Shown piece after piece: positions 26,181-34,413 of a stretch of DNA of 47,052 nt; position 1 is the stretch's first letter; each line of letters opens with the position of its first letter. The stretch is from Caulobacteraceae bacterium (lineage in GTDB: Bacteria > Pseudomonadota > Alphaproteobacteria > Caulobacterales > Aquidulcibacteraceae): NCBI GenBank assembly GCA_009773335.1, contig WRPF01000019.1, positions 1-47,052 on the forward strand, written 5' to 3'. Under the pieces are notes generated by a model, which worked only from the letters and a program-made list of their open reading frames with translations, had not been told where the DNA came from and made no database searches. The translations under genes were made by a program, and so were the position numbers.

Positions 26181-26232
26181 CCGGCGGCGGCGCGGGCCTT
26201 CAGGTCAGGCGCCGTCGCCGGCTATTTCTTTC
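26181..26232 (+). terminator. Probable terminator after the RTX gene
   Basis: CCGGCGGCGGCGC at 26181-26193 pairs with GCGCCGTCGCCGG at 26209-26221 (one mismatch), followed by TATTTCTTT. It lies 14 bases after the RTX stop and abuts the stop of the convergent lipoprotein gene. Confidence 0.65.
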
Positions 26233-26479
26233 CGCGACAGTCGTGTCGGGTCTGTGTGAGCCTGGGATCCATCAGACCCTTTTCATCGAAGCGCGTCATC
26301 GCCGCGTCGAATTCTTCGGGCGTCATTTCACGGGTGATCTCGTCCCACATGCAGTCGCATTCGGGTTCGCCGGTCGGGCAGGCTTCGGCGAAACGCGCGC
26401 GCGTCTCGGACGGGAATTCATGCACGGGTCTTTCGCTGCACGCGGCCAACAGGAACAGCGTCCCCAGGATTGCTCGCAC
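26222..26479 (-). CDS. Small lipoprotein, unknown function
   Basis: An 85-residue protein from GTG 26479, which has GGGAGG five bases upstream; GTG 26494 is the alternative. A short hydrophobic signal leads to lipobox LAAC with Cys14. The mature part holds further Cys residues in ACPTGEPECDCMWDE and HDCRGKK and a helical acidic segment (ITREMTPEEFDAAM). No family recognised. It is convergent with the RTX gene. Confidence 0.65.
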   Translation of the reverse strand: MRAILGTLFLLAACSERPVHEFPSETRARFAEACPTGEPECDCMWDEITREMTPEEFDAAMTRFDEKGLMDPRLTQTRHDCRGKK

Positions 26480-26528
26480 GCGGGCCTCCCTCACGGTTTC
26501 GCGAATGGTAGACCCCGAATGTTCACAA

Positions 26529-28196
26529 TCAGTTTACGCCTTCCTCCAGCAGCCGCCGCGCGATGACCATGGCCTGGATCTCGCCGGCGCCTTCAAAGAT
26601 GTTGAGGATGCGTGCATCGGCCAGCACGCGGCTGATTGCGTATTCCATCGCAAAGCCGTTGCCGCCGTGGATCTGCAGCGCGTTGTCGGCCGACGCCCAC
26701 GCGACTCGGGCGGCCAGCAGTTTCGCCATGCCGGCTTCGAGATCACAGCGCTTGCCGGAATCCTTCCGCCGCGCTGCGAAATAGGTGATCTGGCGCGCGG
26801 CCATGAGTTCGGCGGCCATCATCACGAGCTTGTCGGACACGCGCGGGAAGTTGAACAGCTCCTGCCCGAACTGCTTGCGGTCGAGCGCGTAGGAGAGCCC
26901 GAGTTCGAACGCCGACTGCGCGACGCCCACCGCGCGCGCGGCGGTCTGGATGCGCGCGCTCTCGAACGTGGCCATCAACTGCTTGAAGCCCTGCCCCTCG
27001 ACGCCGCCGAGCAGATTGGCTGCGGGAACTTTGAAGCCATCGAAGCCGATCTCGTATTCCTTCATGCCGCGATAGCCGATCACCTCGATCTCGCCGCCGC
27101 TCATGCCGGGCGTCGGGAACGGCTCAGCGTCATCGCCGCGCAGCTTCGGCGCCAGCAGCATCGACAGGCCGTCGAAGCCCGTCGTGTCGGCCCTTGTGCG
27201 CACCAGCAGCGTCATCACGTCGGCGCGCGCGGCGTGGGTGATCCAGGTCTTGTTCCCGGTGACGACATAGTGATCGCCTTCGAGCGCGCCGCGCGTGCGC
27301 AGCGAGCCCAGATCCGAACCCGTGTTCGGCTCCGTGAACACCGCTGTCGGCAGGATTTCCGCCGTCGCGATCTTCGGCAGCCAGAAATTTTTCTGCTCGT
27401 CCGTGCCGCCGATGAGAATGAGTTCGGCCGCGATCTCCGAGCGCGTGGCGAGCGAGCCCACGCCGATCCACGCGCGCGACAACTCCTCCGACACCACGCA
27501 CATGGCGGCCTTGCCCATGCCCGAGCCGCCGAACTCTTCGGGGATCGTCAGGCCGAACACGCCGAGCGCGCCCATCTCCTCGACGATCTCCATCGGGATG
27601 AATTCGTCGCGCAGGTGCCAGCCGTGCGCGTGCGGCATCACGCGATCGTCCGCGAAGCGGCGGAACTGGTCGCGGATCATTTCGAGATCGCCTTCAAGGC
27701 CCGTGCGTTCCAGCGTCGCCTTGCCCTTGCCGGCGCGGACGAGTTCGGCGAGCCGCGCGCGGGTTTCACGCGCCGCGCCTTCACGCACCAGCGCGCGCGT
27801 GGCGGCTTCAAGCGTGCGGGCTTCAGCCTCGATGCCCAGATCGCCCGGCCGGATCATCTCGAGCTGCGTCATCGGCAGGCCGCCGACGAGCTGGGCGCAG
27901 TATTCGGAGAACACCGTGAGGGCCAGCAGCTGTTCGGTCTCGCCAAAGCCGCCTGCCGCGTCCAGCGCACGCGCCCACGACGCCACTTCCCGCAGCGCCT
28001 CGCCGTAGGTTGCGATCCAGGCGAAGCCGTGGGCGGCGTGCTGTTCGGCGTCGAACGCGCGCCGGTCGACCTTGCCGGCCTTCACCACTTTCGCGGCGAC
28101 CGCGCCGCGGGCGGCGGCGACATAGGTTTCAACGGCGGACGCCGCCTGTTCGAGGCGGGAAACGAGGCTATCGGCAGCGACTGCGGCGAGTGTCAT
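26529..28196 (-). CDS. Acyl-CoA dehydrogenase
   Basis: A 555-residue FAD enzyme of the acyl-CoA dehydrogenase family. It has an N-terminal helical extension of about 150 residues before the core, a form known in long members. Core marks are FTEPNTGSDLGSLRTRG (FAD/substrate contacts), ITHAARADVMTLLVRT, ALDRKQFGQ and IHGGNGFAMEY. Glu535 in IFEGAGEIQ is at the usual catalytic base position. ATG 28196 has CAGGAG upstream. It is upstream-adjacent to the metal-dependent hydrolase gene on the same strand. The chain-length specificity cannot be told. Confidence 0.9.
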   Translation of the reverse strand: MTLAAVAADSLVSRLEQAASAVETYVAAARGAVAAKVVKAGKVDRRAFDAEQHAAHGFAWIATYGEALREVASWARALDAAGGFGETEQLLALTVFSEYCAQLVGGLPMTQLEMIRPGDLGIEAEARTLEAATRALVREGAARETRARLAELVRAGKGKATLERTGLEGDLEMIRDQFRRFADDRVMPHAHGWHLRDEFIPMEIVEEMGALGVFGLTIPEEFGGSGMGKAAMCVVSEELSRAWIGVGSLATRSEIAAELILIGGTDEQKNFWLPKIATAEILPTAVFTEPNTGSDLGSLRTRGALEGDHYVVTGNKTWITHAARADVMTLLVRTRADTTGFDGLSMLLAPKLRGDDAEPFPTPGMSGGEIEVIGYRGMKEYEIGFDGFKVPAANLLGGVEGQGFKQLMATFESARIQTAARAVGVAQSAFELGLSYALDRKQFGQELFNFPRVSDKLVMMAAELMAARQITYFAARRKDSGKRCDLEAGMAKLLAARVAWASADNALQIHGGNGFAMEYAISRVLADARILNIFEGAGEIQAMVIARRLLEEGVN

Positions 28197-28305
28197 GGGG
28201 GCTCCTGGGAGCCAGCACATTGCTTTGGATCGCCGCTGCGGGAAAGTCCGCTCTTCGCACCTGCGAAAAACTGGCGCGGCGGACAACCGACCGCCGCCGG
28301 ATTGG

Positions 28306-29151
28306 TCAGGCCGCCACCGGCGTCACGGCGAAGTCTGCCTTCCACGCATCGGTGAGGTTGCGGGTGTCGATGTCCCACGGGTGGAAGCCGGGACGGAACC
28401 ACGCGAAGAAGGTGCGCCAGCCGCGGCTGAACAGGCCGGGCTTGCGCCACACATAGTCCTGCACCGCCTTGAGGGCTGCGTCCGGCGCGTATCCGTCGGC
28501 TTCGAGCAGCGTGGCCGCAAACCGGCTGATGTTGCGGGGGAACATGTAGCCGATGATCGCCATCGCCATGCAGCGACGGAACCAGCGCTGGAACGGCGAC
28601 CAGCCTTTCGTCACTTCCATGTAGACGTCATAGGCGACCGCCTTGTGCTCGGTCTCCTCGAGCGCGTGCCAGCGCCACAGCCGCTCGATATCGGGCGCGG
28701 CCGTGTCCAGCACGTCCTGGTGGGTAGCGTGCATCTCCGCCATCATCGCGGTGAAATGCTCAAGCGCGATGGTGGCGATGAGCATCCCCATCGGGCCGCG
28801 CGACCGGGAGAACGCGATGCGCTCGCGGATCTCCGCCTCGATCGCGTCCACGCGATAGCGGGTGCGATCGATGAGCTCGTTGAGCATGTGGTGTTCGCGC
28901 GAATGGATGGCTTCCTGCGCGATGAAGCCCTTCACGTCTTCCTGGAGCTTGCCCGAGAGCTCGCCGCGATAGTGGCGCACCGCATCCATGAACATCCGTT
29001 CGCCGTCCGGAAACGTGAGCGACAGCGCGTTGAACACCGCCGTACCGACGGGGTCGCCACCAAGCCAGTGCCCCTGCCGGGCGCTTTCCACGTTGAAGCG
29101 GATGTCGCGGGGCAGAACATCGACGTCTGCGGGGGTGCGCTTGGCGTTCAT
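28306..29151 (-). CDS. Metal-dependent hydrolase, PF10118 family
   Basis: A 281-residue protein of the PF10118 family, which looks like a helical diiron-type fold. Repeated metal-ligand patterns are visible: Glu80, His83 and His87 in QEAIHSREH, Glu131-His132 in LEHF, and Glu166-His169 in LEETEHK. Hydrophobic segment MAMAIIGYMF near 200 may touch the membrane. ATG 29151. It diverges from a TetR-type gene with a shared control region, and lies 109 bases upstream of the acyl-CoA dehydrogenase, suggesting a regulated lipid-related function. Confidence 0.8.
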   Translation of the reverse strand: MNAKRTPADVDVLPRDIRFNVESARQGHWLGGDPVGTAVFNALSLTFPDGERMFMDAVRHYRGELSGKLQEDVKGFIAQEAIHSREHHMLNELIDRTRYRVDAIEAEIRERIAFSRSRGPMGMLIATIALEHFTAMMAEMHATHQDVLDTAAPDIERLWRWHALEETEHKAVAYDVYMEVTKGWSPFQRWFRRCMAMAIIGYMFPRNISRFAATLLEADGYAPDAALKAVQDYVWRKPGLFSRGWRTFFAWFRPGFHPWDIDTRNLTDAWKADFAVTPVAA

Positions 29152-29210
29152 GGCTGGTCCTGTGGCATGAGGGGCGCTGCAATTGCGGACAGGAGCCATT
29201 TCGGCTTTAC

Positions 29211-29224
29211 TGACAAAAATGTCA
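29211..29224. promoter_or_regulatory. Probable TetR operator overlapping the regulator start
   Basis: TGACA AAAA TGTCA at 29211-29224 is a perfect dyad in the 67-base gap between divergent genes. It overlaps the ATG at 29219 of the TetR gene. It fits the TTGACA..TGTCAA style used by many TetR repressors of lipid metabolism. Confidence 0.5.
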
Positions 29225-29815
29225 ATAGTGAAATCCCGGAAACGGCGCACGCCCGAGGCTGCGCGCGAGAACATCCTCGCGGCGGCGGAGGGCCTCCTTG
29301 TGGCGCAGGGGCCACAGGCGCTGAAGCTCGCCGATGTCGCGGCCGCCGCAGGCGTGTCCAACGCGACGGTCCTGCATCACTTCGGCTCCATCCAGGACGT
29401 GCAGACGGCGCTGATGGAGCGGATGATCGCCGGGCTCGTCGATGCAATCCTCGCCACGAAGCTGAGCCTGGACGACCTGTCGAGCGCGCGGGACGAGGGA
29501 CTGCGCGCACTGTTCGATGCGTTCGAGGCGCGCGGGGCCGCGCGGCTCGCCGCATGGCTTGAGCTGACGGGAGAAACGCGGCGCCTGACCAGCGTGCGAA
29601 AAGCGGTGCAGGACGTGGTGACCCAGCGCATGGCGCCGGCGGGTATCACGCCTGCGCGCGCCGAAAATCTCGTGCTCGTGAGCGTCGTGCTGGCGATGGG
29701 CGTGGGCCTGTTCGGGGACTCGCTCGCCGCGCTGATGGGCAAGCCGCCCGGCGAGGCGCGCAAGCTCGCGGAAGATCTGCTGCAATCGCTCGCGCAACTG
29801 CCGGACAAACACTGA
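29219..29815 (+). CDS. TetR-family transcriptional regulator
   Basis: A 198-residue regulator starting MSIVKSRKRR at ATG 29219; a GTG at 29228 would also fit. The helix-turn-helix covers about residues 14-58: ARENILAAAEGLLVAQGP, LADVAAAAGVSNATVLHHFG. The C-terminal ligand domain is helical and not informative. It probably represses itself and the divergent PF10118 gene, and perhaps the acyl-CoA dehydrogenase downstream. Its stop is 3 bases from the end of the convergent yebC. Confidence 0.88.
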   Translation: MSIVKSRKRRTPEAARENILAAAEGLLVAQGPQALKLADVAAAAGVSNATVLHHFGSIQDVQTALMERMIAGLVDAILATKLSLDDLSSARDEGLRALFDAFEARGAARLAAWLELTGETRRLTSVRKAVQDVVTQRMAPAGITPARAENLVLVSVVLAMGVGLFGDSLAALMGKPPGEARKLAEDLLQSLAQLPDKH

Positions 29816-29818
29816 CGC

Positions 29819-30577
29819 CTAACCCGCCGCCTTCTCCAGATCGGCGTCGCTGGCCTCGAAGTTCGCATAGACCGTCTGCACGTCGTCGAGATCGTCGAGG
29901 ATGTTGAGGAGCTTCACCAGCGTCGCCACCGCGTCGCCGGTGACAGGGATGGTGGTCTGCGGGCGCCAGATGAACTTCGCGCTGGCGGACTCCCCAATCG
30001 TGGCGGCCAGCGCCTGGGACACCTCCGTCAACGCCTCCATGCGGCAGGTGACGACGTGATCCCCGCCTTCTTCGCTGTCCTCGACTACGCAATCATCAGC
30101 GCCCGCCTCGATGGCGGCTTCCAGCATCGCGTCCTCGCCGGCGGCGGCGAGCGGGTAGCGGATCTCGCCGATCCGGTCCCACAGGAACGAGACGGAGTTG
30201 GTTTCGCCGAGATTGCCGCCGTTCTTGGAGAACGCTGCGCGAATCTCGCCCGCCGTGCGGTTGCGGTTGTCGGTCAGGCTTTCGACGATCACGCCGATGC
30301 CGCCCGGCCCGAAGCCCTCGTAGCGGACCTCCTCCAGCGCCTCGGCGTTGGCGCCCGCGCCGCGGTCGATGGCGCGCTGAATGTTGTCCTTCGGCATGTT
30401 CATGCCGCGCGCGGTCGCGATCGCACGGAAGAGCCGCGGGTTACTGGCGGGATCGGACCCGCCGAGCTTCACCGCCGCCTGCATTTCGCGGGCGAGCTTG
30501 GTGAACTGCGCGGCGCGCTTTTTGTCCTGCCCGCCCTTGCGGTGCATGATGTTCGCGAACTTGGAATGGCCGGCCAT
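29819..30577 (-). CDS. yebC: YebC/PmpR-family protein
   Basis: A 252-residue member of the YebC/PmpR/TACO1 family. The N-terminus MAGHSKFANIMHRKGGQDKKR and MPKDNIQRAIDRG are highly conserved. Originally called transcription regulators, family members are now also linked to ribosome-associated relief of stalling at proline runs. ATG 30577 has AAGGGAG upstream, and residues before it are not conserved. Confidence 0.94.
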   Translation of the reverse strand: MAGHSKFANIMHRKGGQDKKRAAQFTKLAREMQAAVKLGGSDPASNPRLFRAIATARGMNMPKDNIQRAIDRGAGANAEALEEVRYEGFGPGGIGVIVESLTDNRNRTAGEIRAAFSKNGGNLGETNSVSFLWDRIGEIRYPLAAAGEDAMLEAAIEAGADDCVVEDSEEGGDHVVTCRMEALTEVSQALAATIGESASAKFIWRPQTTIPVTGDAVATLVKLLNILDDLDDVQTVYANFEASDADLEKAAG

Positions 30578-30669
30578 GGGGCGCGGGCTCCCTTGAGAGG
30601 TGAGATTTCGGGTTGCGGGGTTGATAGCGAAGGCAGGGCAGGAAGTCACCCCGGAGGCCCGTAGCGCCG

Positions 30670-30790
30670 GTAGCCCGTAGCGCCGGCTACCAGCCGGCAA
30701 CGCCGGGCGTAGCCCGGCTTTGTTGTCTCCGATCCAAGTGAGCCGTCCTTCGGACGGCGTTGCCGGCTGGTAGCCGGCGCTACGGGCTAC
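30670..30790. repeat. Perfect 35-bp inverted repeat with inner hairpins, covers the cyclo-ligase stop
   Basis: Arms at 30670-30704 and 30756-30790 are exact reverse complements over 35 bases. Each arm carries GCCGGCTACCAGCCGGC-like hairpins, and the spacer holds GCCGTCC TTC GGACGGC at 30742-30758. The right arm includes the TAG stop (30787-30789) of the formyl-THF cyclo-ligase gene. A second partial unit GTAGCGCCG precedes the left arm. The region between yebC and the cyclo-ligase gene holds nothing else I can see. Confidence 0.85.
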
Positions 30791-31425
30791 CGCAGAGGCC
30801 CGATCGCCTCGTTCTCGGTCACCACCCAGTCGAGCCGTTGATCGAAGGCGTCCGCGGGGATGCGATCGACCTCCTGACACGCCCACGCCAGACCCACGGC
30901 CGTGATCGGCCGGCGCGCGCGCAGGGCCATGAGCGTGCGGTCGTAGTGGCCCTGGCCATAACCAAGGCGATAGCCCAGCCGGTCGAAGCCGAGCAGCGGG
31001 ACGAGGACGAGGTCAGGCTCGATGACGGGCGCGTCCGCCGGCGATTCGAGGACGCCGAAGGCGCTCTTCTGGAGCACGGTTCCCGGCGGGATGACGTGGA
31101 AGCTGAGCGGCAGCCCTGCCCCTTTTGGGGGTGTCCGGGGAAGTGCGGTGATGCACCCCCGCGCTTCGGTCGCGCCGAGGATGTCGAGCGGGCTGATCTC
31201 GGACCGGAACGGGATGTAGGCGGCGACGACCGCACCGGGCGGCGGGATCAGGGTTTCGGGAAACAGGCTCGCCAGCGCCGCCCCCGCCACATGCGCGACG
31301 AGCGCGTCCGCCGCCGCGCCAGCCCGGCGCGCCTGCAGGATCTTGCGCAGGGCGGCCTTCTCGCCGGCGATTTCAGCTTTGGCGTCAGTCAAATTGGGCG
31401 GCCCCGCATGCGCCGATGGAGGCAT
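30787..31425 (-). CDS. 5-formyltetrahydrofolate cyclo-ligase
   Basis: An enzyme of about 212 residues that converts 5-formyl-THF to 5,10-methenyl-THF with ATP. The signature GYGQGHYDR matches GxGxGYYDR, and LVLVPLLGFDRLGYRLG and the late AWACQEVD are typical. The start is ATG 31425 or GTG 31434, both without strong signals. The gene lies just downstream of the candidate 6S RNA, the classic ssrS-ygfA pairing. Its stop codon sits inside a palindromic repeat. Confidence 0.88.
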   Translation of the reverse strand: MPPSAHAGPPNLTDAKAEIAGEKAALRKILQARRAGAAADALVAHVAGAALASLFPETLIPPPGAVVAAYIPFRSEISPLDILGATEARGCITALPRTPPKGAGLPLSFHVIPPGTVLQKSAFGVLESPADAPVIEPDLVLVPLLGFDRLGYRLGYGQGHYDRTLMALRARRPITAVGLAWACQEVDRIPADAFDQRLDWVVTENEAIGPLR

Positions 31426-31447
31426 ATCATCCACTCGGACCCTAGCA

Positions 31448-31605
31448 AGCTAGGTGGGCGCCAGATGCCCCGCCGTCCGGTCAAGGAACCAGCCGGTCGG
31501 GACAGAGCCAACTCCCGAGAGAGAATGTACGGTCTCGGGGATTGAAACCTCTCGCACGCCGCAGAAGCCGCCCGCCTCCAAGGTATGGTGCGCCGGAGGC
31601 AGGTA
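31448..31605 (-). ncRNA. ssrS: Candidate 6S RNA
   Basis: The stretch upstream of the formyl-THF cyclo-ligase gene has no good coding sequence, and this is where many proteobacteria, alphaproteobacteria included, carry 6S RNA. On the minus strand a central stem is visible: CAATCCCCGAGA pairs with TCTCGGGAGTTG (one mismatch) around the loop CCGTACATTCTC. On the 3' side a small hairpin CCGG..CCGG (GGTTCCTTGA region) matches the layout of alphaproteobacterial 6S. 6S binds RNA polymerase holoenzyme. Ends are approximate and I could not run a covariance search. Confidence 0.6.
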
Positions 31606-31610
31606 CAAGG

Positions 31611-31985
31611 CTAGGATTCGATAGGCTTGAGCGCGGCAAGCACGTGCTTTGTCTGCACGACGACGCCGTCCCAGTAGTCCAGCAGCGCCTCGCGATTCAG
31701 TTCGATCCATTGCGCGGCGAGCATGAGATCACCGGCAGCGAGTTCACCCGCCATCACGCGCACTTCCGGCCGGACAGACAGCGAGGCGACGAACTCCGTC
31801 GCGCGGTCGGTGCGGGCGACCTTCACGCGCGCATCATGGCGCGCGCGGCCCTTTGGCGAAATCCAGACGACAAAAGGCAGGCCCGTATCTTCGGGATAGA
31901 CGTTCGCCATCTCGAACAGGGCCTCGTCGTCGTCCTGGAGGAGTTCTTCTAGGAGCATGGGTAGCATCATATCGCAAAACGCCAT
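31611..31985 (-). CDS. Conserved hypothetical protein
   Basis: A 124-residue acidic protein. The start is uncertain: ATG 31985, 31970 or 31958, none with a clear ribosome site. The body (GLPFVVWISPKGRARHD, VRPEVRVMAGELAAGD, AQWIELNREALLDYWDG) matches in style a small unnamed protein seen in many alphaproteobacteria; I do not know a function. No signal peptide or metal site. It ends next to the 5' end of the candidate 6S RNA. Confidence 0.65.
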   Translation of the reverse strand: MAFCDMMLPMLLEELLQDDDEALFEMANVYPEDTGLPFVVWISPKGRARHDARVKVARTDRATEFVASLSVRPEVRVMAGELAAGDLMLAAQWIELNREALLDYWDGVVVQTKHVLAALKPIES

Positions 31986-32127
31986 GCGCGGCCAGCCGAT
32001 CTCCACGCCGCACCCGCCTTGAGCATCTTTCGCTGACCGAATTCCCCACTTGACCGGTGGACGATTCGGCCTCTCCCGGTTACACACGCGCCTCACTTTC
32101 CCCACCGGATTTTCAGGGAGCATCGGG

Positions 32128-33138
32128 ATGACCGTGCGCGTCGCCATCAATGGATTTGGCCGGATCGGCCGCAACGTGCTGCGGGCCATCGCCGAAAGCG
32201 GGCGCAAGGACATCGAGGTCGTCGCCATCAACGATCTGGGCCCGGTGGAGACCAACGCTCACCTGCTGCGCTTCGACAGCGTCCACGGCCGCTTCCCCGG
32301 AAAGGTCGTGGTCGAGGGGGATACGATCGATGTGGGCTCCGGCCCGATCAAGGTCACCGCGGTGAAGAACCCCGCCGAGTTGCCGCACAAGGATCTGCGC
32401 GTGGACATCGCGCTGGAGTGCACCGGCATCTTCACCAGCCGCGACAAGGCCGCCGCCCACCTCGAGGCCGGCGCCAAGCGCGTGATCGTCTCCGCCCCCG
32501 CCGACGGCGCGGACCTCACGGTGGTTTACGGCGTCAACCACGACAAGCTGACGAAGGACCACCTCGTCATCTCCAACGCCTCGTGCACCACGAACTGCCT
32601 CGTGCCGGTGGCGAAGGTGCTGCACGATGCGATCGGCATCGAGCGCGGCATGATGACGACGATCCACTCCTACACCAACGACCAGCCGTCGCTCGACCAG
32701 ATGCACAAGGACCTCTATCGCGCCCGCGCCGCCGCGCTCTCGATGATCCCGACCTCAACGGGCGCCGCAAAGGCGGTTGGTCTGGTTCTGCCCGAGCTCA
32801 AGGGGAAACTTGACGGCATTTCCGTGCGCGTGCCGACGCCGAACGTCTCCGTGGTCGATCTGAAATTCATCGCCAAGCGCAACACGACGGTCGAGGAAAT
32901 CAATACCGCGATCCGCAAGGCCGCAGACGCCGGCCCGCTGAAAGGCGTGCTCGGCTACACTGACCAGCCGAACGTCTCGATGGACTTCAACCACGATCCC
33001 CGTTCGTCCATTTTCCATCTGGATCAAACAAAGGTCATGGACGGCAACTTCGTGTCGATCCTCACCTGGTACGACAACGAGTGGGGCTTCTCGAACCGCA
33101 TGGCGGATACGGCTGTCGCGTTCGCAAAGACGATCTGA
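32128..33138 (+). CDS. gap: Glyceraldehyde-3-phosphate dehydrogenase
   Basis: A 336-residue NAD-dependent enzyme of glycolysis/gluconeogenesis. The Rossmann start is [12 protein letters not shown], catalytic Cys153 is in [12 protein letters not shown], and [12 protein letters not shown] is near the C-terminus. ATG 32128 has CAGGGAG upstream. It is followed at 14 bases by a DUF1993 gene. The pathway partners pgk and fba lie 1.3-3.7 kb downstream. Confidence 0.97.
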   Translation: MTVRVAINGFGRIGRNVLRAIAESGRKDIEVVAINDLGPVETNAHLLRFDSVHGRFPGKVVVEGDTIDVGSGPIKVTAVKNPAELPHKDLRVDIALECTGIFTSRDKAAAHLEAGAKRVIVSAPADGADLTVVYGVNHDKLTKDHLVISNASCTTNCLVPVAKVLHDAIGIERGMMTTIHSYTNDQPSLDQMHKDLYRARAAALSMIPTSTGAAKAVGLVLPELKGKLDGISVRVPTPNVSVVDLKFIAKRNTTVEEINTAIRKAADAGPLKGVLGYTDQPNVSMDFNHDPRSSIFHLDQTKVMDGNFVSILTWYDNEWGFSNRMADTAVAFAKTI

Positions 33139-33152
33139 ACAAGGAAAGCAAA

Positions 33153-33674
33153 ATGAACGGAACCGAACTTCACGCCGCGAGCGTGGCCGCATTCGCGCGG
33201 ATGCTCGCCAATCTCTCGGGCTGCCTCGACAAGGCGGCGGCGTTCGCGGCGGAAAAGAAGTTCGATCCCGACGTGCTGTTCGTGGCGCGCCTTGCGCCGG
33301 ACATGCTGACGCTCACGGGTCAGATCCATCTCGCCACCGCGTTCGCCAAGAACGCCGCGCACCGCCTCGCCGGCACGACGCCACCGAATTTCACCGACCT
33401 CGAACCCACGCTCACGGCCGCACGTGCGCGGATCGCTGAAACGCAAGGCATCCTCGCGGCGGTAAAACCGGCCGATCTCGAAGGCGGCGGCGCGCGCGAA
33501 ATCACCGTGCAGCTCGGTCCGGACCGCTCCATGACGGCGCCGGGCGCCGACTATCTCAGCGGCTTCGTGCTGCCGAACTTCTACTTCCACCTCACCACCG
33601 CCTACGCGATCCTGCGCCATAACGGCGTCCCGCTCGGCAAGATGGACTTCATGGTCCCGCCGCCATCGGCGTGA
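33153..33674 (+). CDS. DUF1993 family protein
   Basis: A 173-residue soluble protein matching DUF1993, a family related to DinB-like four-helix bundles. Visible segments are FARMLANLSGCLDKA, ARLAPDMLTLTGQI and LSGFVLPNFYFHLTTAYAILRHNGVPLGKMDF. AAGGAAA lies 6 bases before ATG 33153. It is just downstream of gap and probably co-transcribed. No activity is known. Confidence 0.85.
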   Translation: MNGTELHAASVAAFARMLANLSGCLDKAAAFAAEKKFDPDVLFVARLAPDMLTLTGQIHLATAFAKNAAHRLAGTTPPNFTDLEPTLTAARARIAETQGILAAVKPADLEGGGAREITVQLGPDRSMTAPGADYLSGFVLPNFYFHLTTAYAILRHNGVPLGKMDFMVPPPSA

Positions 33675-34047
33675 CGACCGCGCGCAGCCACCCGGTGAAA
33701 GCCTCGTCGCTGAGCTCGCCCGCCGCGAGCGCCAGCATCGTCACGACGACGTCGGGCTCGTCGGCGACAATCTCGAAGCCGTTGACCGCCAAGAACACAT
33801 AAGCTGCAAGAAAGCCTGTGCGCTTGTTGCCGTCGATGAACGGGTGATTGCGCACGATGCCGCTGGCATAGGCGGTCGCGAGGACGATCAGGTCCGTTTC
33901 ACCGTAGGCGTGGAGATTTTTCGCCGGCGCCATCGCTGAATCGAGTAGCCCCGCATCGCGCAGGCCGAGACCGCCGCCGTGCTCGGCGAGCTGGTCCATG
34001 TGCATGCGCGCAACGGCGGCCGTCTCGAGCCAGACGGGCGCGCTCAC
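33649..34047 (-). CDS. doc: Doc-family toxin (Fic fold)
   Basis: A 132-residue death-on-curing-type toxin. The Fic motif HPFIDGNKRTGF is at residues 68-79, with catalytic His68 and the phosphate-binding NKRTG. Doc toxins phosphorylate elongation factor Tu and stop translation. DQLAEHGGGLGLRDAGLL is the typical N-terminal region. The start is GTG 34047, 10 bases after the antitoxin stop. It overlaps the end of the DUF1993 gene by 26 bases on the other strand. The partner is AbrB-type rather than the classic Phd. Confidence 0.9.
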   Translation of the reverse strand: MSAPVWLETAAVARMHMDQLAEHGGGLGLRDAGLLDSAMAPAKNLHAYGETDLIVLATAYASGIVRNHPFIDGNKRTGFLAAYVFLAVNGFEIVADEPDVVVTMLALAAGELSDEAFTGWLRAVVTPMAAGP

Positions 34048-34057
34048 TTCGCCGATC

Positions 34058-34282
34058 TCACTTCGCCAGTTCGCGCAGGGCATTGCGATATTTGCGCATG
34101 CCCTTCTTCGCCACGACGACCTGCTCGGCCACACGTTCATCGTATGCGCTCACGAAGAACCCGTCGGGCGCCTCGGTGATGAAGAGCGCATCGCCCTCCC
34201 CGACTTTGAGCCGCGCCAGCGCCTCCTTCGGCAGGATGACGCCGAGCGAATTGCCGATCTTGCGCAGCTTGATCTCGATCAT
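34058..34282 (-). CDS. AbrB/MazE-type antitoxin
   Basis: A 74-residue protein with a SpoVT-AbrB swapped-hairpin DNA-binding domain at residues 1-45 ([22 protein letters not shown]). The basic C-terminus ([20 protein letters not shown]) is the likely toxin-binding segment. It precedes the Doc gene in the standard antitoxin-first order. A dyad inside its promoter suggests self-repression. Confidence 0.9.
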   Translation of the reverse strand: MIEIKLRKIGNSLGVILPKEALARLKVGEGDALFITEAPDGFFVSAYDERVAEQVVVAKKGMRKYRNALRELAK

Positions 34283-34303
34283 GTGAAACCTCGTTCACGC
34301 GAA

Positions 34304-34332
34304 GTTATAACATTTGTTATCTGACGCGACAA
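34304..34332 (-). promoter_or_regulatory. Promoter of the AbrB-Doc module with internal operator
   Basis: On the minus strand TTGTCG (34327-34332) and TATAAC (34304-34309) are spaced by 17 bases, a near-consensus promoter. The dyad ATAACA TT TGTTAT at 34307-34320 overlaps the -10 box and the spacer. Binding of the AbrB antitoxin there would block the promoter directly. The start codon follows 22 bases downstream. Confidence 0.75.
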
Positions 34333-34413
34333 GCACCCCCGTTTGCCAGAGAAGCGGGCGCCGCTATCAAGCCCCGAACAGACGCAACATTCCTTCCTTT
34401 CCAGGGACACTTC

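Noticed and set aside
26256-28355. A 699-codon plus-strand frame across the acyl-CoA dehydrogenase
   Set aside because: It is a mirror of a well-supported gene and has no motifs.
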